Of a stretch of DNA of 64,000 nt, positions 8,155 to 16,701 are shown one piece after another. Within the stretch, counting starts at the first letter, position 1, and the number at the start of each line of letters is the position of its first letter. Origin of the DNA: Granulosicoccaceae bacterium. GTDB taxonomy: Bacteria > Pseudomonadota > Gammaproteobacteria > Granulosicoccales > Granulosicoccaceae. Below the pieces are notes generated by a model. That model made no database searches and was not told the DNA's origin. It saw only the letters and a program-made list of their open reading frames with translations. Location of the stretch: NCBI GenBank assembly GCA_020629835.1, contig JAHDCO010000001.1:62001-126000 (forward strand). The letters are read 5' to 3'. Made by a program: the position numbers and the translations under genes.

Positions 8155-8397
8155 TTACCGACCCTCGCGTTCGATGAACTTGTCCGCAATGCGGGCGGCA
8201 TCTATTTTGTAGCTACCGGCCTCAATTTCAGCCTTGAGTTTGGCCACCTTCTCGTAATCAATTTTTCGATTGGGTGTTTTGGACTTTTTCTTAACTGCAT
8301 CACCTGCTGGTGATGAGTTTGCGTCTTTCGACCGGCGTGCTTCGGAAATATGAGTCACGTTGTCGAGAGGCGCAGCGTTGCTCTCAAGTAGAGCCAT
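8155..8397 (-). CDS. flgM: Anti-sigma28 factor FlgM
   Basis: This 80-residue cytoplasmic protein would bind and silence the flagellar sigma factor FliA until the hook-basal body is complete. The C-terminal half carries the FlgM signature: KIDYEKVAKLKAEIEAGSYK and IDAARIADKFI, the helical region that contacts sigma28. The N terminus is disordered and polar, as usual for the family, whose members are about 90-100 residues. The ATG at 8397 has a clear AGAGGA ribosome site 6-7 nt upstream. It is transcribed divergently from fleQ. FlgN and FlgA, its normal operon partners, are absent. Confidence 0.85.
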   Translation of the reverse strand: MALLESNAAPLDNVTHISEARRSKDANSSPAGDAVKKKSKTPNRKIDYEKVAKLKAEIEAGSYKIDAARIADKFIEREGR

Positions 8398-8645
8398 GAT
8401 AAATCCTCTTTGCTCCCGTCAGGCGCCAGTTTCAGTACTGATCTTCCCTCGGGAATTCTTATTATTATTTTAGTGTGCAGCTGGGCCAGTGGCATCAACT
8501 ACACCCCATGGATCGGCGATCCCTGGTTTTTGCGTACCTCTTTGGTTCACAGAAAGTCGTCAATACTTTGTCTTTTCCAAATCCTTGTCTATGCTTTTGT
8601 GATCGGTGTCAAGATTACGGTCGGTGCGACAGGAGCCCGTCACCC

Positions 8646-10133
8646 ATGAGCAGCAAGCGCGAAGTGAAAAAAGTTCTTATCGTTGATCCCAACTCGGAGC
8701 AGTCTGCCCGGTTGGCGCATCAGCTCCAATTCATTGATTTTGATACCAAAGTGTTCAGTTCAGCGGACATGGTTGAAGCTTTGCCCGAGGTGTCTGAGTT
8801 CCAGGCGGTACTGGTGGCAAACTTTCACGGCATCGTGGATTGGGTTACCCGATTGAAAGCCAAACACGAAGGTTGCCCGCCATTTGTGCTGTTGCTGGGT
8901 AACCAGCCGGCAGACATCAGCCAAAAAGAAATTGAAGACAATTTCATTGGCTGTTTGAAGGATGAAATCCGCTACGCGAACCTGTCTGACATTCTGCACC
9001 GGGCTGAGGTTCGGGGCAGCGCGAACACCGAAGTGCCGAAAGAGAGCACGCAAAATCCGGAGCTGTTCCGAAGTCTTGTGGGTAACAGCCGCGCGATTGT
9101 GCGAGTTCGTAAGATGATTGACCAGGTCGCGCCGACTGAAGCTACCGTGTTAATTCTTGGCGAGTCGGGCACGGGTAAAGAAGTGGTAGCTCGGAACATT
9201 CACTACTACTCAAATAGACGCAGTAAGCCGTTTGTACCTATTAACTGCGGAGCCATTCCAAGCGAGCTATTAGAGAGCGAGTTGTTTGGTCACGAGAAGG
9301 GTTCGTTCACGGGTGCAGTCGGTGCTCGTCAGGGCCGCTTTGAACTGGCCGAAGGCGGAACTATATTTCTGGACGAGATAGGGGACATGCCTCTATCCAT
9401 GCAGGTTAAATTGCTGCGCGTTATTCAGGAGCGTTCCTTCGAACGAGTAGGTAGTAACAAAAGCATCAAAAGTGACGTTCGAATCGTGGCCGCGACGCAC
9501 CGCAACTTAGAAAAGCTGATCGAAGATGGCAAGTTCCGAGAGGATCTCTTCTACCGCTTGAATGTATTCCCCGTTGAGATGCCGCCGTTAAACAGCCGCG
9601 CTGAAGACCTGCCGCTTTTGGTTAACGAACTGATCACGCGTTTAGAGCATGAGAAGAAGTCCTCTGTGCGCTTAACGCCTGCAGCCATGATGGCTTTATG
9701 TAATTACGATTGGCCCGGCAATGTGCGCGAATTAGCTAATTTAATGGAGCGTTTAACTATCTTGCACCCCTATGGTGTGGTTGACGCTGCGGATCTACCG
9801 GCAAAGCTGGCTCCACATGGTGCGCAAGTGGCGTCGTCTTCTGGTGATTCGGCCGGTACAGCGTCCGCTGATCAATTAAACGATGACGTGGGCTCAGCGC
9901 CATTGATTCAGGGCATGCCACAAATGCCATTGAACAATAAACCCAGGCTTCCCCGCGACGGTATCGATCTTAAGCAGCACCTAACCGATATTGAAATCAT
10001 ATTAATCGAGCAAGCGTTGGATGAATGCTCAGGCGTGGTGGCACATGCGGCTAATCGATTAAAGATTCGTCGTACCACGTTGGTTGAGAAGATGCGTAAG
10101 TACAACATCCAACGCCCGGAAGAAGTGTCTTAG
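8646..10133 (+). CDS. fleQ: Flagellar master regulator FleQ/FlrA, sigma54 activator
   Basis: This 495-residue enhancer-binding protein turns on class II flagellar genes with RpoN and, in Pseudomonas, responds to c-di-GMP and FleN. Residues 1-125 form the degenerate receiver-like FleQ domain. The AAA+ domain has Walker A GESGTGKE at 172-179, the sigma54-contacting loop as GSFTGA at 219-224 (a variant of GAFTGA), Walker [11 protein letters not shown] and the arginine-finger region [19 protein letters not shown]. The Fis-type HTH ends the protein ([20 protein letters not shown]). The open frame extends upstream to 8475, but homology starts at ATG 8646. It sits apart from any flagellar structural genes. 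Confidence 0.95.
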   Translation: MSSKREVKKVLIVDPNSEQSARLAHQLQFIDFDTKVFSSADMVEALPEVSEFQAVLVANFHGIVDWVTRLKAKHEGCPPFVLLLGNQPADISQKEIEDNFIGCLKDEIRYANLSDILHRAEVRGSANTEVPKESTQNPELFRSLVGNSRAIVRVRKMIDQVAPTEATVLILGESGTGKEVVARNIHYYSNRRSKPFVPINCGAIPSELLESELFGHEKGSFTGAVGARQGRFELAEGGTIFLDEIGDMPLSMQVKLLRVIQERSFERVGSNKSIKSDVRIVAATHRNLEKLIEDGKFREDLFYRLNVFPVEMPPLNSRAEDLPLLVNELITRLEHEKKSSVRLTPAAMMALCNYDWPGNVRELANLMERLTILHPYGVVDAADLPAKLAPHGAQVASSSGDSAGTASADQLNDDVGSAPLIQGMPQMPLNNKPRLPRDGIDLKQHLTDIEIILIEQALDECSGVVAHAANRLKIRRTTLVEKMRKYNIQRPEEVS

Positions 10134-10474
10134 TACGACACAGTATTTGACGGTTCGTCTGCGCGTCGACTTCGGGTTGACTGAAAGTTGACTGAGAGTT
10201 GACGCGCAGGGCAGTACGCAAGCAAAGTTAGCGTGTGAAGTAGTCAACGCTTTGCGCGCTTTGAGTGCATGCCACATTCCCCTCTAGTGACCCCGTTTTG
10301 TTACTTGAAGTTAACAAACTGAGGCACGTTTCCCAAATCCCTCATTGCTCGCCCTGGCACGGTTCCCGAAACCCCTGTTAGGCCAGTTCCGTGGTTCGAG
10401 ACTTGCAGCCACCGTTGCGTCTCCCGCGGTGGGCGTGTGTTTGCACAAACGCTGGCGGGTTGTTGAAATTTTGG
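10134..10474. other. Intergenic region between fleQ and fleN, with short direct repeat
   Basis: This 341-nt stretch holds no supported gene. From 10176 it contains an 11-bp direct repeat (gttgactgaaa, gttgactgaga, then a partial gttgac copy to about 10203). A TGGCACG motif at 10355 is reminiscent of a sigma54 -24 element but lacks the GC at -12. No clear promoter for fleN was found. Confidence 0.5.
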
Positions 10475-11371
10475 ATGCCCATTCGTTTGAGCGCTGCTGC
10501 ACACCAATCTATTGCCGACGAGTTTGAAGGCCGACCCACGGCGGGCGGATCTTCAGCTCCGGTGCAAACCATTGCCGTCATCGGTGGCAAGGGCGGAATT
10601 GGCGTCACCAACGTGGCCGTGAACCTGGCGGTTGCCATGGGCGCGTCCAATCATAAGGTCTTGCTGATGGATGCTGACCTTGCCATGGGTAATGTGGACT
10701 GTTTGCTCAATTTACAACCCAAACTGACATTGGCAGACGTCATGCAGGATCGGTGTGAGCTGGCAGATGTTTTGTTGCCAGGGCCGCCAGGCGTTTCAGT
10801 GATCCCTAGCGCAAATGGGGTGACTGACATGGCACGTCTTTCACAGTTTGAGCAAGCTCGCCTGGTTTCACTCTTCAGTCAACTGGGTGTTGATGCCGAC
10901 ACTCTACTCATAGATATCCAATCAGGCCTGGACGACAGCGCGGTGTTTTTTGCGCGTGCAACGAGAGAAGTGGTGGTGGTGGTTTGTGATGAACCCACAG
11001 CCATTAGGGATGCATTAACAACGATTCGTGTGCTGAGCGAGTCGGGCCGAATTCGACGGTTTCGGATTGTGGCTAATCAGACGGATTCTGCACAGCACGG
11101 GCTAGATCTCTACGCAAAGCTTACGCGACACACCGATCGTCATTTAGATGTGTTGCTCGATTTTTGCGGTTCCATCCCGTTCGACCCACAGCTTAAGAGT
11201 GCCGTGGGCCAGCGATCTTCGGTAGTGAACGCGTTCCCTCGCAGTCCTGCCGCGCTGGCTTTTTCGAAACTTGCACGCCGTGTGGATCGTTGGCCAACTC
11301 CGGCAGCGCCTGCTGGCCATATTGAATTTTTCGTTGAGCGGTTGGTACAGACCGCCGGCGGTCATCGGTGA
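10475..11371 (+). CDS. fleN: Flagellar number regulator FleN/FlhG, MinD-like ATPase
   Basis: This 298-residue ParA/MinD-superfamily protein would limit FleQ activity and the number of polar flagella. Visible features are a deviant Walker A with the signature lysine at residue 39, the switch I region MDADLAMGNVDCLL, the switch II region LLIDIQSGLDDSA, and a helical C terminus. The position normally held by the P-loop lysine (GKT) is valine 44 (KGGIGVTN), so nucleotide hydrolysis may be impaired. Homology begins near ATG 10475; the frame is open to 10391 but that part looks non-coding. The ribosome site is poor. fliA follows after 12 bp, as in polar-flagellum clusters, but flhA and flhF are missing. 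Confidence 0.9.
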   Translation: MPIRLSAAAHQSIADEFEGRPTAGGSSAPVQTIAVIGGKGGIGVTNVAVNLAVAMGASNHKVLLMDADLAMGNVDCLLNLQPKLTLADVMQDRCELADVLLPGPPGVSVIPSANGVTDMARLSQFEQARLVSLFSQLGVDADTLLIDIQSGLDDSAVFFARATREVVVVVCDEPTAIRDALTTIRVLSESGRIRRFRIVANQTDSAQHGLDLYAKLTRHTDRHLDVLLDFCGSIPFDPQLKSAVGQRSSVVNAFPRSPAALAFSKLARRVDRWPTPAAPAGHIEFFVERLVQTAGGHR

Positions 11372-11383
11372 GAACGAAGTAAC

Positions 11384-12112
11384 ATGAATGCACACGCAAT
11401 GTATAACGAGGTGGATACGGTCGATCCCGAAGGGGTTGTGGCTGCTAATCGCGACCTCGTCAAACGTATCGCGTTTCACTTAATGAATCGGTTGCCACCC
11501 AGCGTGCAGGCCGAAGACTTGATTCAGGCCGGCATGATCGGATTGCTGGAAGCTCGTCGTCACTATGACCCGTCGCAGGGAGCCAGCTTTGAAACCTACG
11601 CTGGAATTCGTGTGCGCGGTGCGATGTTGGATGAAATCCGTCGCTCGGATTGGACTCCCAGATCGGTGCACCGTAAAAACCGAGAGGCAGCTGAAACGCT
11701 GCGTTCGATTGAACAAGAAACCGGACGTGATGCCAAGCACACCATTGTGGCAAGTCGTCTGGGTATTGAACTCTCGGCCTACCATACGATATTGACTGAG
11801 AGTTCAGCCGCACATATCTTCAGCTACGACCAACCCGATGAACATACCGGCGAATCGATTGCGCTGCCTCAAAGTGACGAGGCCACCCCGGGTGAACAGG
11901 TTGAGTATTCCTCTTTTAAAGGTGCGTTGGCTGAAGCGATTAAAAATCTTCCAGAGCGAGAGAGTTTGGTGATGTCGCTCTATTACGACGAAGATCTAAA
12001 CCTTCGTGAAATTGGCGAGATTTTGGGTGTGAGTGAATCTCGCGTATGTCAGATCCATGGTCAGGCGTTGGTTCGATTGAAAGCGCGTTTGGCTGAGTGG
12101 ACTCAGAAGTAA
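11384..12112 (+). CDS. fliA: Flagellar sigma factor FliA (sigma28)
   Basis: This 242-residue sigma70-family factor directs RNA polymerase to late flagellar and chemotaxis promoters. Region 2 is clear (DLIQAGMIGLLEARRHYD, ASFETYAGIRVRGAMLDEIR, DWTPRSVHRKNRE), and region 4 ends the protein (LPERESLVMSLYYDEDLNLR, EIGEILGVSESRVCQIHGQA). The length is normal for FliA. It lies 12 bp behind fleN and ahead of a GYF_2 membrane protein, so the three are probably co-transcribed. FlgM, its antagonist, is encoded 3 kb upstream on the opposite strand. Confidence 0.96.
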   Translation: MNAHAMYNEVDTVDPEGVVAANRDLVKRIAFHLMNRLPPSVQAEDLIQAGMIGLLEARRHYDPSQGASFETYAGIRVRGAMLDEIRRSDWTPRSVHRKNREAAETLRSIEQETGRDAKHTIVASRLGIELSAYHTILTESSAAHIFSYDQPDEHTGESIALPQSDEATPGEQVEYSSFKGALAEAIKNLPERESLVMSLYYDEDLNLREIGEILGVSESRVCQIHGQALVRLKARLAEWTQK

Positions 12113-12126
12113 GCGGCTAACGATCT

Positions 12127-12711
12127 ATGGTCACTGATGACCCACAGTGGTATGTGCAGAAGGGCGCCAGAGTTCAGGGCCCTTATTCAACCAGCGAGAT
12201 CGGCCGGTTTCTGCTGCTTGGCCGGGTGCGTAACTCGGATCGAGTGTCGCGTGATGGCGAGCTGTGGGAGCCTGTGACACAAGTACCAGAACTCATTCCG
12301 GATGAATTGCTGGATTTGAACACCGAGCAAGGTTGGGAGCGATTTTTTACCGCACGCAACGAAGCCGATGAGCGAGATGCCTCAAATTCAGCACATCAGG
12401 TTATGAAGGGCAGGCGCCAGGCCGATGTAGCTCAAAGAGGGTGGTTGAGGCTTGCTGGAACTCACCTCCGGCCGGGACGCAACATGGATGCCGGTCTGGA
12501 TATCGACTTGGCCGAAACCAGCACGCCCTATGCGGCCTATGACCTATTACCTCCGCCAGACCAGCTTAGAGAGGCTGATCGTGTGCGAGATGATTGGAAC
12601 CGGTCTGCCCAACCTGCGTCCAGCGCATTGCCGTGGTCCTTGCTTGGGGTGACGTTGGTCGTACTTGGCGTGGTCGTGTACTTGAATTCCGTGGGTGTCC
12701 AACCCTCCTAG
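12127..12711 (+). CDS. GYF_2 (DUF4339) domain membrane protein
   Basis: This 194-residue protein has an N-terminal GYF_2-type domain (about residues 4-60: WYVQKGARVQGPYSTSEIGR followed by GRVRNSDRVSRDGELWEPV). The linker is polar and low in complexity, and a single C-terminal transmembrane helix (about 168-190, WSLLGVTLVVLGVVVYL) ends it. This is a tail-anchored topology with the domain in the cytoplasm. GYF_2 domains are thought to bind peptides or partners, and its partner is unknown. It starts 14 nt after fliA. The position suggests a role linked to motility or to the GGDEF protein downstream, which is inference. Confidence 0.7.
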   Translation: MVTDDPQWYVQKGARVQGPYSTSEIGRFLLLGRVRNSDRVSRDGELWEPVTQVPELIPDELLDLNTEQGWERFFTARNEADERDASNSAHQVMKGRRQADVAQRGWLRLAGTHLRPGRNMDAGLDIDLAETSTPYAAYDLLPPPDQLREADRVRDDWNRSAQPASSALPWSLLGVTLVVLGVVVYLNSVGVQPS

Positions 12712-12722
12712 TGAGGCCTGCA

Positions 12723-12792
12723 AAGTCTTAACTGGCAAGTCTTAACTGGGAAGTCTTAACTGGGAAGTCTCTATTGGGAAGTCTTAATTAGT
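12723..12792. repeat. 14-bp tandem repeat array, five copies
   Basis: Five 14-bp units, aagtcttaactggg and variants, start at 12723, 12737, 12751, 12765 and 12779. The second and third are identical and the outer ones have decayed. The array fills most of the gap between the GYF_2 gene and the GGDEF gene and is immediately upstream of the latter's leader. Confidence 0.92.
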
Positions 12793-12859
12793 AAGCACCG
12801 GTCGGTGTGGAACGTCCTTTGCACTCTCTCTTTCAATCCTCGAATGAAGGTGGGCGATT

Positions 12860-13792
12860 ATGGCTGCGTACCCAACAACCACGGCGTCTGTGACGTCATT
12901 TGCTTCAGTGAAACGCCAGCAATTGGACGTTCAACTGCGGCAATTGGAGTTTCATGCGCTGCTGCATCGAAAACTCGACCTGGTCCACCTGTTTGAAAGC
13001 TTCCTGATGGGCGGCCAGGTGTTTATTCCATTTGAAGGCTTAGAGTTTATCGCCGCAAGCCGCGGTAGCGATGTGCTGGTGGGTGACCAGCGACAACATC
13101 GATTGCGATTCGACTTATCACTCGGTGGTGAAGCCTTAGGGCAGGTGTCGTTATTACGTGATTCTGCGTTTCAAACCCGGGAAGCCCGTCTGGCTTCGCG
13201 CATGATGGAATCGTTACGCTATCCGCTGGAGAATGCGTTGGCCCACCACGATGCGCTGATGGTATCCATGACTCACAGTGAGTCCGGCCTGCATAACGAG
13301 ATGGCGTTGGAATTGGAGCTGCCTCGCGAAATGCGCAACGCCAAACGCACCGAGCAACCGCTGGCTATGATGGTTATTGCGGTGGACTACATCGAGTCCA
13401 TTACAGAACACCACGGCCCCGACGTCGCGACAACAGCGCTTCATGCGGTATCCGCAGCCCTGGTGGATCAGCTTCGGCAAAGTGACCGACTCTTCCAGGG
13501 TGTGAACGATGAATTCATTGCGATCTTGCCCGTGACTGATTTAGACGATGCCATGGTGGTTGCACACCGCTTGCAGAACACCGTAGCGTTGTCAGTTAAG
13601 GACCAGAACGTGGCCTGTGTGCTAACCGCGAGCTGCGGCATCACGGAATTGGACGGTAATGACGATCCGGAACGCTTATTGAAGCGGGCTCGCAAAGGGC
13701 TGAATAAAGCTCGTCGGCATGGACGCAGTCAGGTGAAGGTGATACCCGCGGAATTTCCAGTGGGCTCAGGTTTTGACCCCTCAGTGGCTTAA
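12860..13792 (+). CDS. Degenerate GGDEF-domain protein
   Basis: This 310-residue cytoplasmic protein has an N-terminal region (about 15-120) resembling a small sensor or GAF-like domain and a C-terminal GGDEF fold (about 145-300: PLAMMVIAVDYIE, LRQSDRLFQG, LTASCGITEL, LKRARKGLNKARRHGRSQVK). The active-site motif that should read GGDEF is VNDEF at residues 215-219, so both glycines needed for GTP binding are lost. It is probably not an active diguanylate cyclase and may act as a receptor or scaffold. An AAGGTGGG ribosome site precedes the ATG. Genes like this often follow fliA in gammaproteobacteria. It closes the flagellar regulatory block. Confidence 0.8.
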   Translation: MAAYPTTTASVTSFASVKRQQLDVQLRQLEFHALLHRKLDLVHLFESFLMGGQVFIPFEGLEFIAASRGSDVLVGDQRQHRLRFDLSLGGEALGQVSLLRDSAFQTREARLASRMMESLRYPLENALAHHDALMVSMTHSESGLHNEMALELELPREMRNAKRTEQPLAMMVIAVDYIESITEHHGPDVATTALHAVSAALVDQLRQSDRLFQGVNDEFIAILPVTDLDDAMVVAHRLQNTVALSVKDQNVACVLTASCGITELDGNDDPERLLKRARKGLNKARRHGRSQVKVIPAEFPVGSGFDPSVA

Positions 13793-13837
13793 TGCTAAAA
13801 AAGTTTGCCGCAACGCCCACACACTAAAAATTGTGGT

Positions 13838-13843
13838 TATAAT
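13838..13843 (+). promoter_or_regulatory. -10 element of tRNA-Glu promoter
   Basis: A perfect TATAAT is followed by GGGCAGC and lies 34 nt before the tRNA-Glu gene. The hexamer at 17-bp spacing (GCCCAC) is a poor -35, so only the -10 is claimed. Confidence 0.5.
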
Positions 13844-13877
13844 GGGCAGCTCGAAGGCGCCCAATTGGGCATACAGC

Positions 13878-13953
13878 GTCCCCTTCGTCTAGTGGCCTAG
13901 GACTCCGCCCTTTCACGGCGGCAACAGGGGTTCGAGTCCCCTAGGGGACGCCA
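13878..13953 (+). tRNA. tRNA-Glu (anticodon TTC)
   Basis: This 76-nt tRNA has acceptor strands GTCCCCT and AGGGGAC, discriminator G and an encoded CCA. The anticodon stem CCGCC/GGCGG encloses CTTTCAC, giving anticodon TTC. The T arm contains GGTTCGAGTCC. It is a single-copy unit with its own TATAAT box. Confidence 0.97.
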
Positions 13954-14094
13954 TTTCGACTTTCTGTCCGCACACTTGTTAGCGGCAACAAGAACCCCTG
14001 CAACTTCTCCCGAACCCCCACCAGTAAACCGCATCGCGGTCACGTGCCCGCCCGGCGCAGCACCTATCAATAAATCGCAAGTATCATCATCGCT

Positions 14095-16701
14095 ATGCAA
14101 CGATTAAGCGACGTGGTAAAGGCGATTCCTGGTACCGACAAGACGGCCGTGGATTATCAGTCCGTGTTGGGATCTTCGGTTCGAACGCTGCCGTATTCAC
14201 TGCGCGTATTAGCAGAGAACGTTGTTCGGCAGCAGTCAGAGAATGACGAGGTGCATCACGTCACCGATCGCGTCGGTGGTTCGATTCCGTTTCGGCCATC
14301 ACGGTTACTCCTTCAGGACATGCTGGGCCTGCCACTTCTGGTGGACATGATGGCGATGCGTAGCCAGATCGAGCAGGTTGGTGGTGATCCGGGCAAAGTG
14401 GATATGAGCCTGCCTGTCGATTTGATCATCGACCACTCAATGACCATCACGCACTGGGCTGAACAGCAGGCGTTACCGCGCAACATGCAGCGCGAGTTTG
14501 AGGTAAACGAAGAGCGTTTCGCATTCATTAAGGCTTGCGAAGAACGTTTTTCAAACCTTCGTGTGGTACCGCCGGGCGGAGGGATCATGCACCAGGTCAA
14601 TCTGGAATATCTGGGTCGCATGGTGATGCCGTCCAGCAAGGATGCTGCGTTACTAACACCGGATACGAATCTGGGTACCGACAGTCACACCCCCATGATC
14701 AACGGGCTCGGTGTGCTTGGCTGGGGTATCGGTGGTTTGGAAGCTGAAGCGATTATGTTTGGCGACAGTACGGCCGTGAATGTGCCGCGCGTGATTGGTT
14801 TGGAAGTTAAGGGTCGCCTGGCCGATGACGCCACCGCCACGGACATTGCGTTAACAGTGGCTGAGAAACTGCGGGCAATCGGCGTTGTGGATTGTTTTGT
14901 AGAAATGTTTGGAGCCGGCTATGCCAACCTGTCGGTTGCAGACCGCGCCACCATTGCCAACATGGCGCCAGAGTACGGCTCTACCACCGTCTTTTGCCCG
15001 TGCGACGACAACACGTTGCGATACCTGAGTGAGACTGGAAGATCTGCAGATCATGTGTCGCAGGCTGAAGCGTACAACCGTGCACAAGGGCTGTGGTTTG
15101 ATGCTGACGAATCCCGTTCGATTGAATTTGATGCGGTTGTGGAGCTGGACCTTTCGCGCATTGGTCGCTCGGTAGCGGGGCCCAGTCGTCCCGAACAGCG
15201 TATGGATCTTGATGCAGCAACAGCGCAATTAACCAGTACTGAAGAACGCCGCGCGGCTCGTCGCGTTCCTGTACCGGGTAAAAGTTATACGATCGGTGAC
15301 GGCGACGTTATCATCGCCGCGATAACAAGTTGTACCAACACCGCGAATCCTCGGAACATGATTACCGCGGGTCTACTGGCTAAAAACGCGGTTGAAAAGG
15401 GATTGACGGTTAAGCCTTACGTTAAAACTTCGCTTGCCCCCGGCAGTCGTGTGGTTGCGAAATACTTAACCGATTCAGGGCTTATGGAACCGCTGAGCGC
15501 GTTGGGATTTCAGATCGCTGCGTTCTCCTGCTCAACGTGTAACGGTATGTCAGGACCGCTCGCACCCGAACATGAAACCGCTATTACTGGTAACAACATA
15601 CAAGGCATCGCCGTGTTGTCGGGTAACCGTAACTTTGCCGGCAGAATTCATCCGTTGGCCAGTCGAAACATGATTGCAGCACCTCCACTGGTGGTCGCGT
15701 ATGCCTTATTTGGGACCGTCCTGAAGGACATAACCACTGAAGCTATCGGGCACGATGCCAACGGTAATGCGGTGATGTTGTCCGATCTTTGGCCTAGCCG
15801 AGAAGCGGTTGACGAGCTCGTTGATAACTTTATTCAGCCGGACGATTTCGTATCGAATTACCGAACGATATCGATGGTTAATGAACGCTGGAATGATTTG
15901 AATGTGCGCGCGGATAGTTACGACTGGATGCCATCAACTTACATTACGTTCCCGCCGTTTGTTAAAAGCATTGAACAGACATCAAACCCCAATTTTCGAC
16001 TGACAGGCCTAAGGCCATTGGCGATATTGGGAGACTCGATTACAACTGACCATATATCCCCATCGGGTTCTATACCGATGGAAAGTGATGCAGCCCAGTT
16101 CCTGATGGAACGTGGTGTTGAGCCGCGAGACTTCAATTCATTTGGTACCCGACGCGGATCATCCGATGTTGTTATTCGATCTACCTTCAGTAACGTTCGG
16201 CTGCGTAATGAGATGACGCCCGACAAGGAAGGATCGTGGACACGCATCGAGCCGGAGGGCGAGGTAACGAGCATATTCAAAGCAATCGAAACCTATCGCA
16301 ACAGAGGACAGAATCTGATTGTTATAGGAGGCAAAGAATATGGCTGTGGGTCATCGCGTGACACGGCCGCAAAAGCCCCATGGCTTGCCGGAGTGCGAGC
16401 CGTGGTTGTGGAAAGTTTCGAGCGGATTCATCGATCTAATCTGGTCAATATGGGTATCGCACCGCTTTGTTTCACAGATGGCGTGACACGGAAATCGCTG
16501 GGTCTGGATGGCAGCGAGTTATTCGATATTGAACTGTCTGAATCTCTGACGGATGCGAGTATGACCATCACTCGTAACGATGGCGAGCAGGTGAGGCTGG
16601 TACTGGATTTACGGCTGTATAACGACAACGAACGAGAGACCTTTCGTAACGGTGGGCTGTTGCCGAGATCGTTCCGAAGTTTTCTTGGGCACGTTGCCTG
16701 A
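14095..16701 (+). CDS. Aconitase-family hydratase (AcnA superfamily, AcnD-like by context)
   Basis: This 868-residue [4Fe-4S] hydro-lyase dehydrates and rehydrates a tricarboxylate. Cluster cysteines are Cys413 (ITSCTNT) and Cys479/Cys482 (FSCSTCNGMSGPL). Substrate-binding blocks include LGTDSHTPM, SGNRNFAGRIHPLASRN, LGDSITTDHISPSGSIP and GSSRDTAAKAP, followed by SFERIHRSNLVNMGI. The sequence diverges from housekeeping aconitase in its N-terminal third. The gene overlaps prpF by one base (TGATG). Since AcnD-PrpF pairs convert 2-methylcitrate to 2-methylisocitrate, an AcnD-like role is likely, but citrate or trans-aconitate chemistry is possible. The ATG at 14095 lacks an obvious ribosome site. 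No regulator gene is adjacent. Confidence 0.9.
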   Translation: MQRLSDVVKAIPGTDKTAVDYQSVLGSSVRTLPYSLRVLAENVVRQQSENDEVHHVTDRVGGSIPFRPSRLLLQDMLGLPLLVDMMAMRSQIEQVGGDPGKVDMSLPVDLIIDHSMTITHWAEQQALPRNMQREFEVNEERFAFIKACEERFSNLRVVPPGGGIMHQVNLEYLGRMVMPSSKDAALLTPDTNLGTDSHTPMINGLGVLGWGIGGLEAEAIMFGDSTAVNVPRVIGLEVKGRLADDATATDIALTVAEKLRAIGVVDCFVEMFGAGYANLSVADRATIANMAPEYGSTTVFCPCDDNTLRYLSETGRSADHVSQAEAYNRAQGLWFDADESRSIEFDAVVELDLSRIGRSVAGPSRPEQRMDLDAATAQLTSTEERRAARRVPVPGKSYTIGDGDVIIAAITSCTNTANPRNMITAGLLAKNAVEKGLTVKPYVKTSLAPGSRVVAKYLTDSGLMEPLSALGFQIAAFSCSTCNGMSGPLAPEHETAITGNNIQGIAVLSGNRNFAGRIHPLASRNMIAAPPLVVAYALFGTVLKDITTEAIGHDANGNAVMLSDLWPSREAVDELVDNFIQPDDFVSNYRTISMVNERWNDLNVRADSYDWMPSTYITFPPFVKSIEQTSNPNFRLTGLRPLAILGDSITTDHISPSGSIPMESDAAQFLMERGVEPRDFNSFGTRRGSSDVVIRSTFSNVRLRNEMTPDKEGSWTRIEPEGEVTSIFKAIETYRNRGQNLIVIGGKEYGCGSSRDTAAKAPWLAGVRAVVVESFERIHRSNLVNMGIAPLCFTDGVTRKSLGLDGSELFDIELSESLTDASMTITRNDGEQVRLVLDLRLYNDNERETFRNGGLLPRSFRSFLGHVA

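Noticed and set aside
8398-8470. Sigma28 promoter for flgM (TAAAATAA...CCCGAGGG on the minus strand)
   Set aside because: Only about half of the consensus positions match in each element, which is expected by chance in this AT-rich stretch.
10355-10371. Sigma54 promoter (TGGCACG) ahead of fleN
   Set aside because: The -24 half is good, but the -12 GC dinucleotide is absent at the required spacing.
12860-13792. Active diguanylate cyclase
   Set aside because: The active-site glycines are replaced (VNDEF), so only a degenerate domain is annotated.
13897-14100. Minus-strand frame covering tRNA-Glu
   Set aside because: It is antisense to a clear tRNA gene and has no family features.
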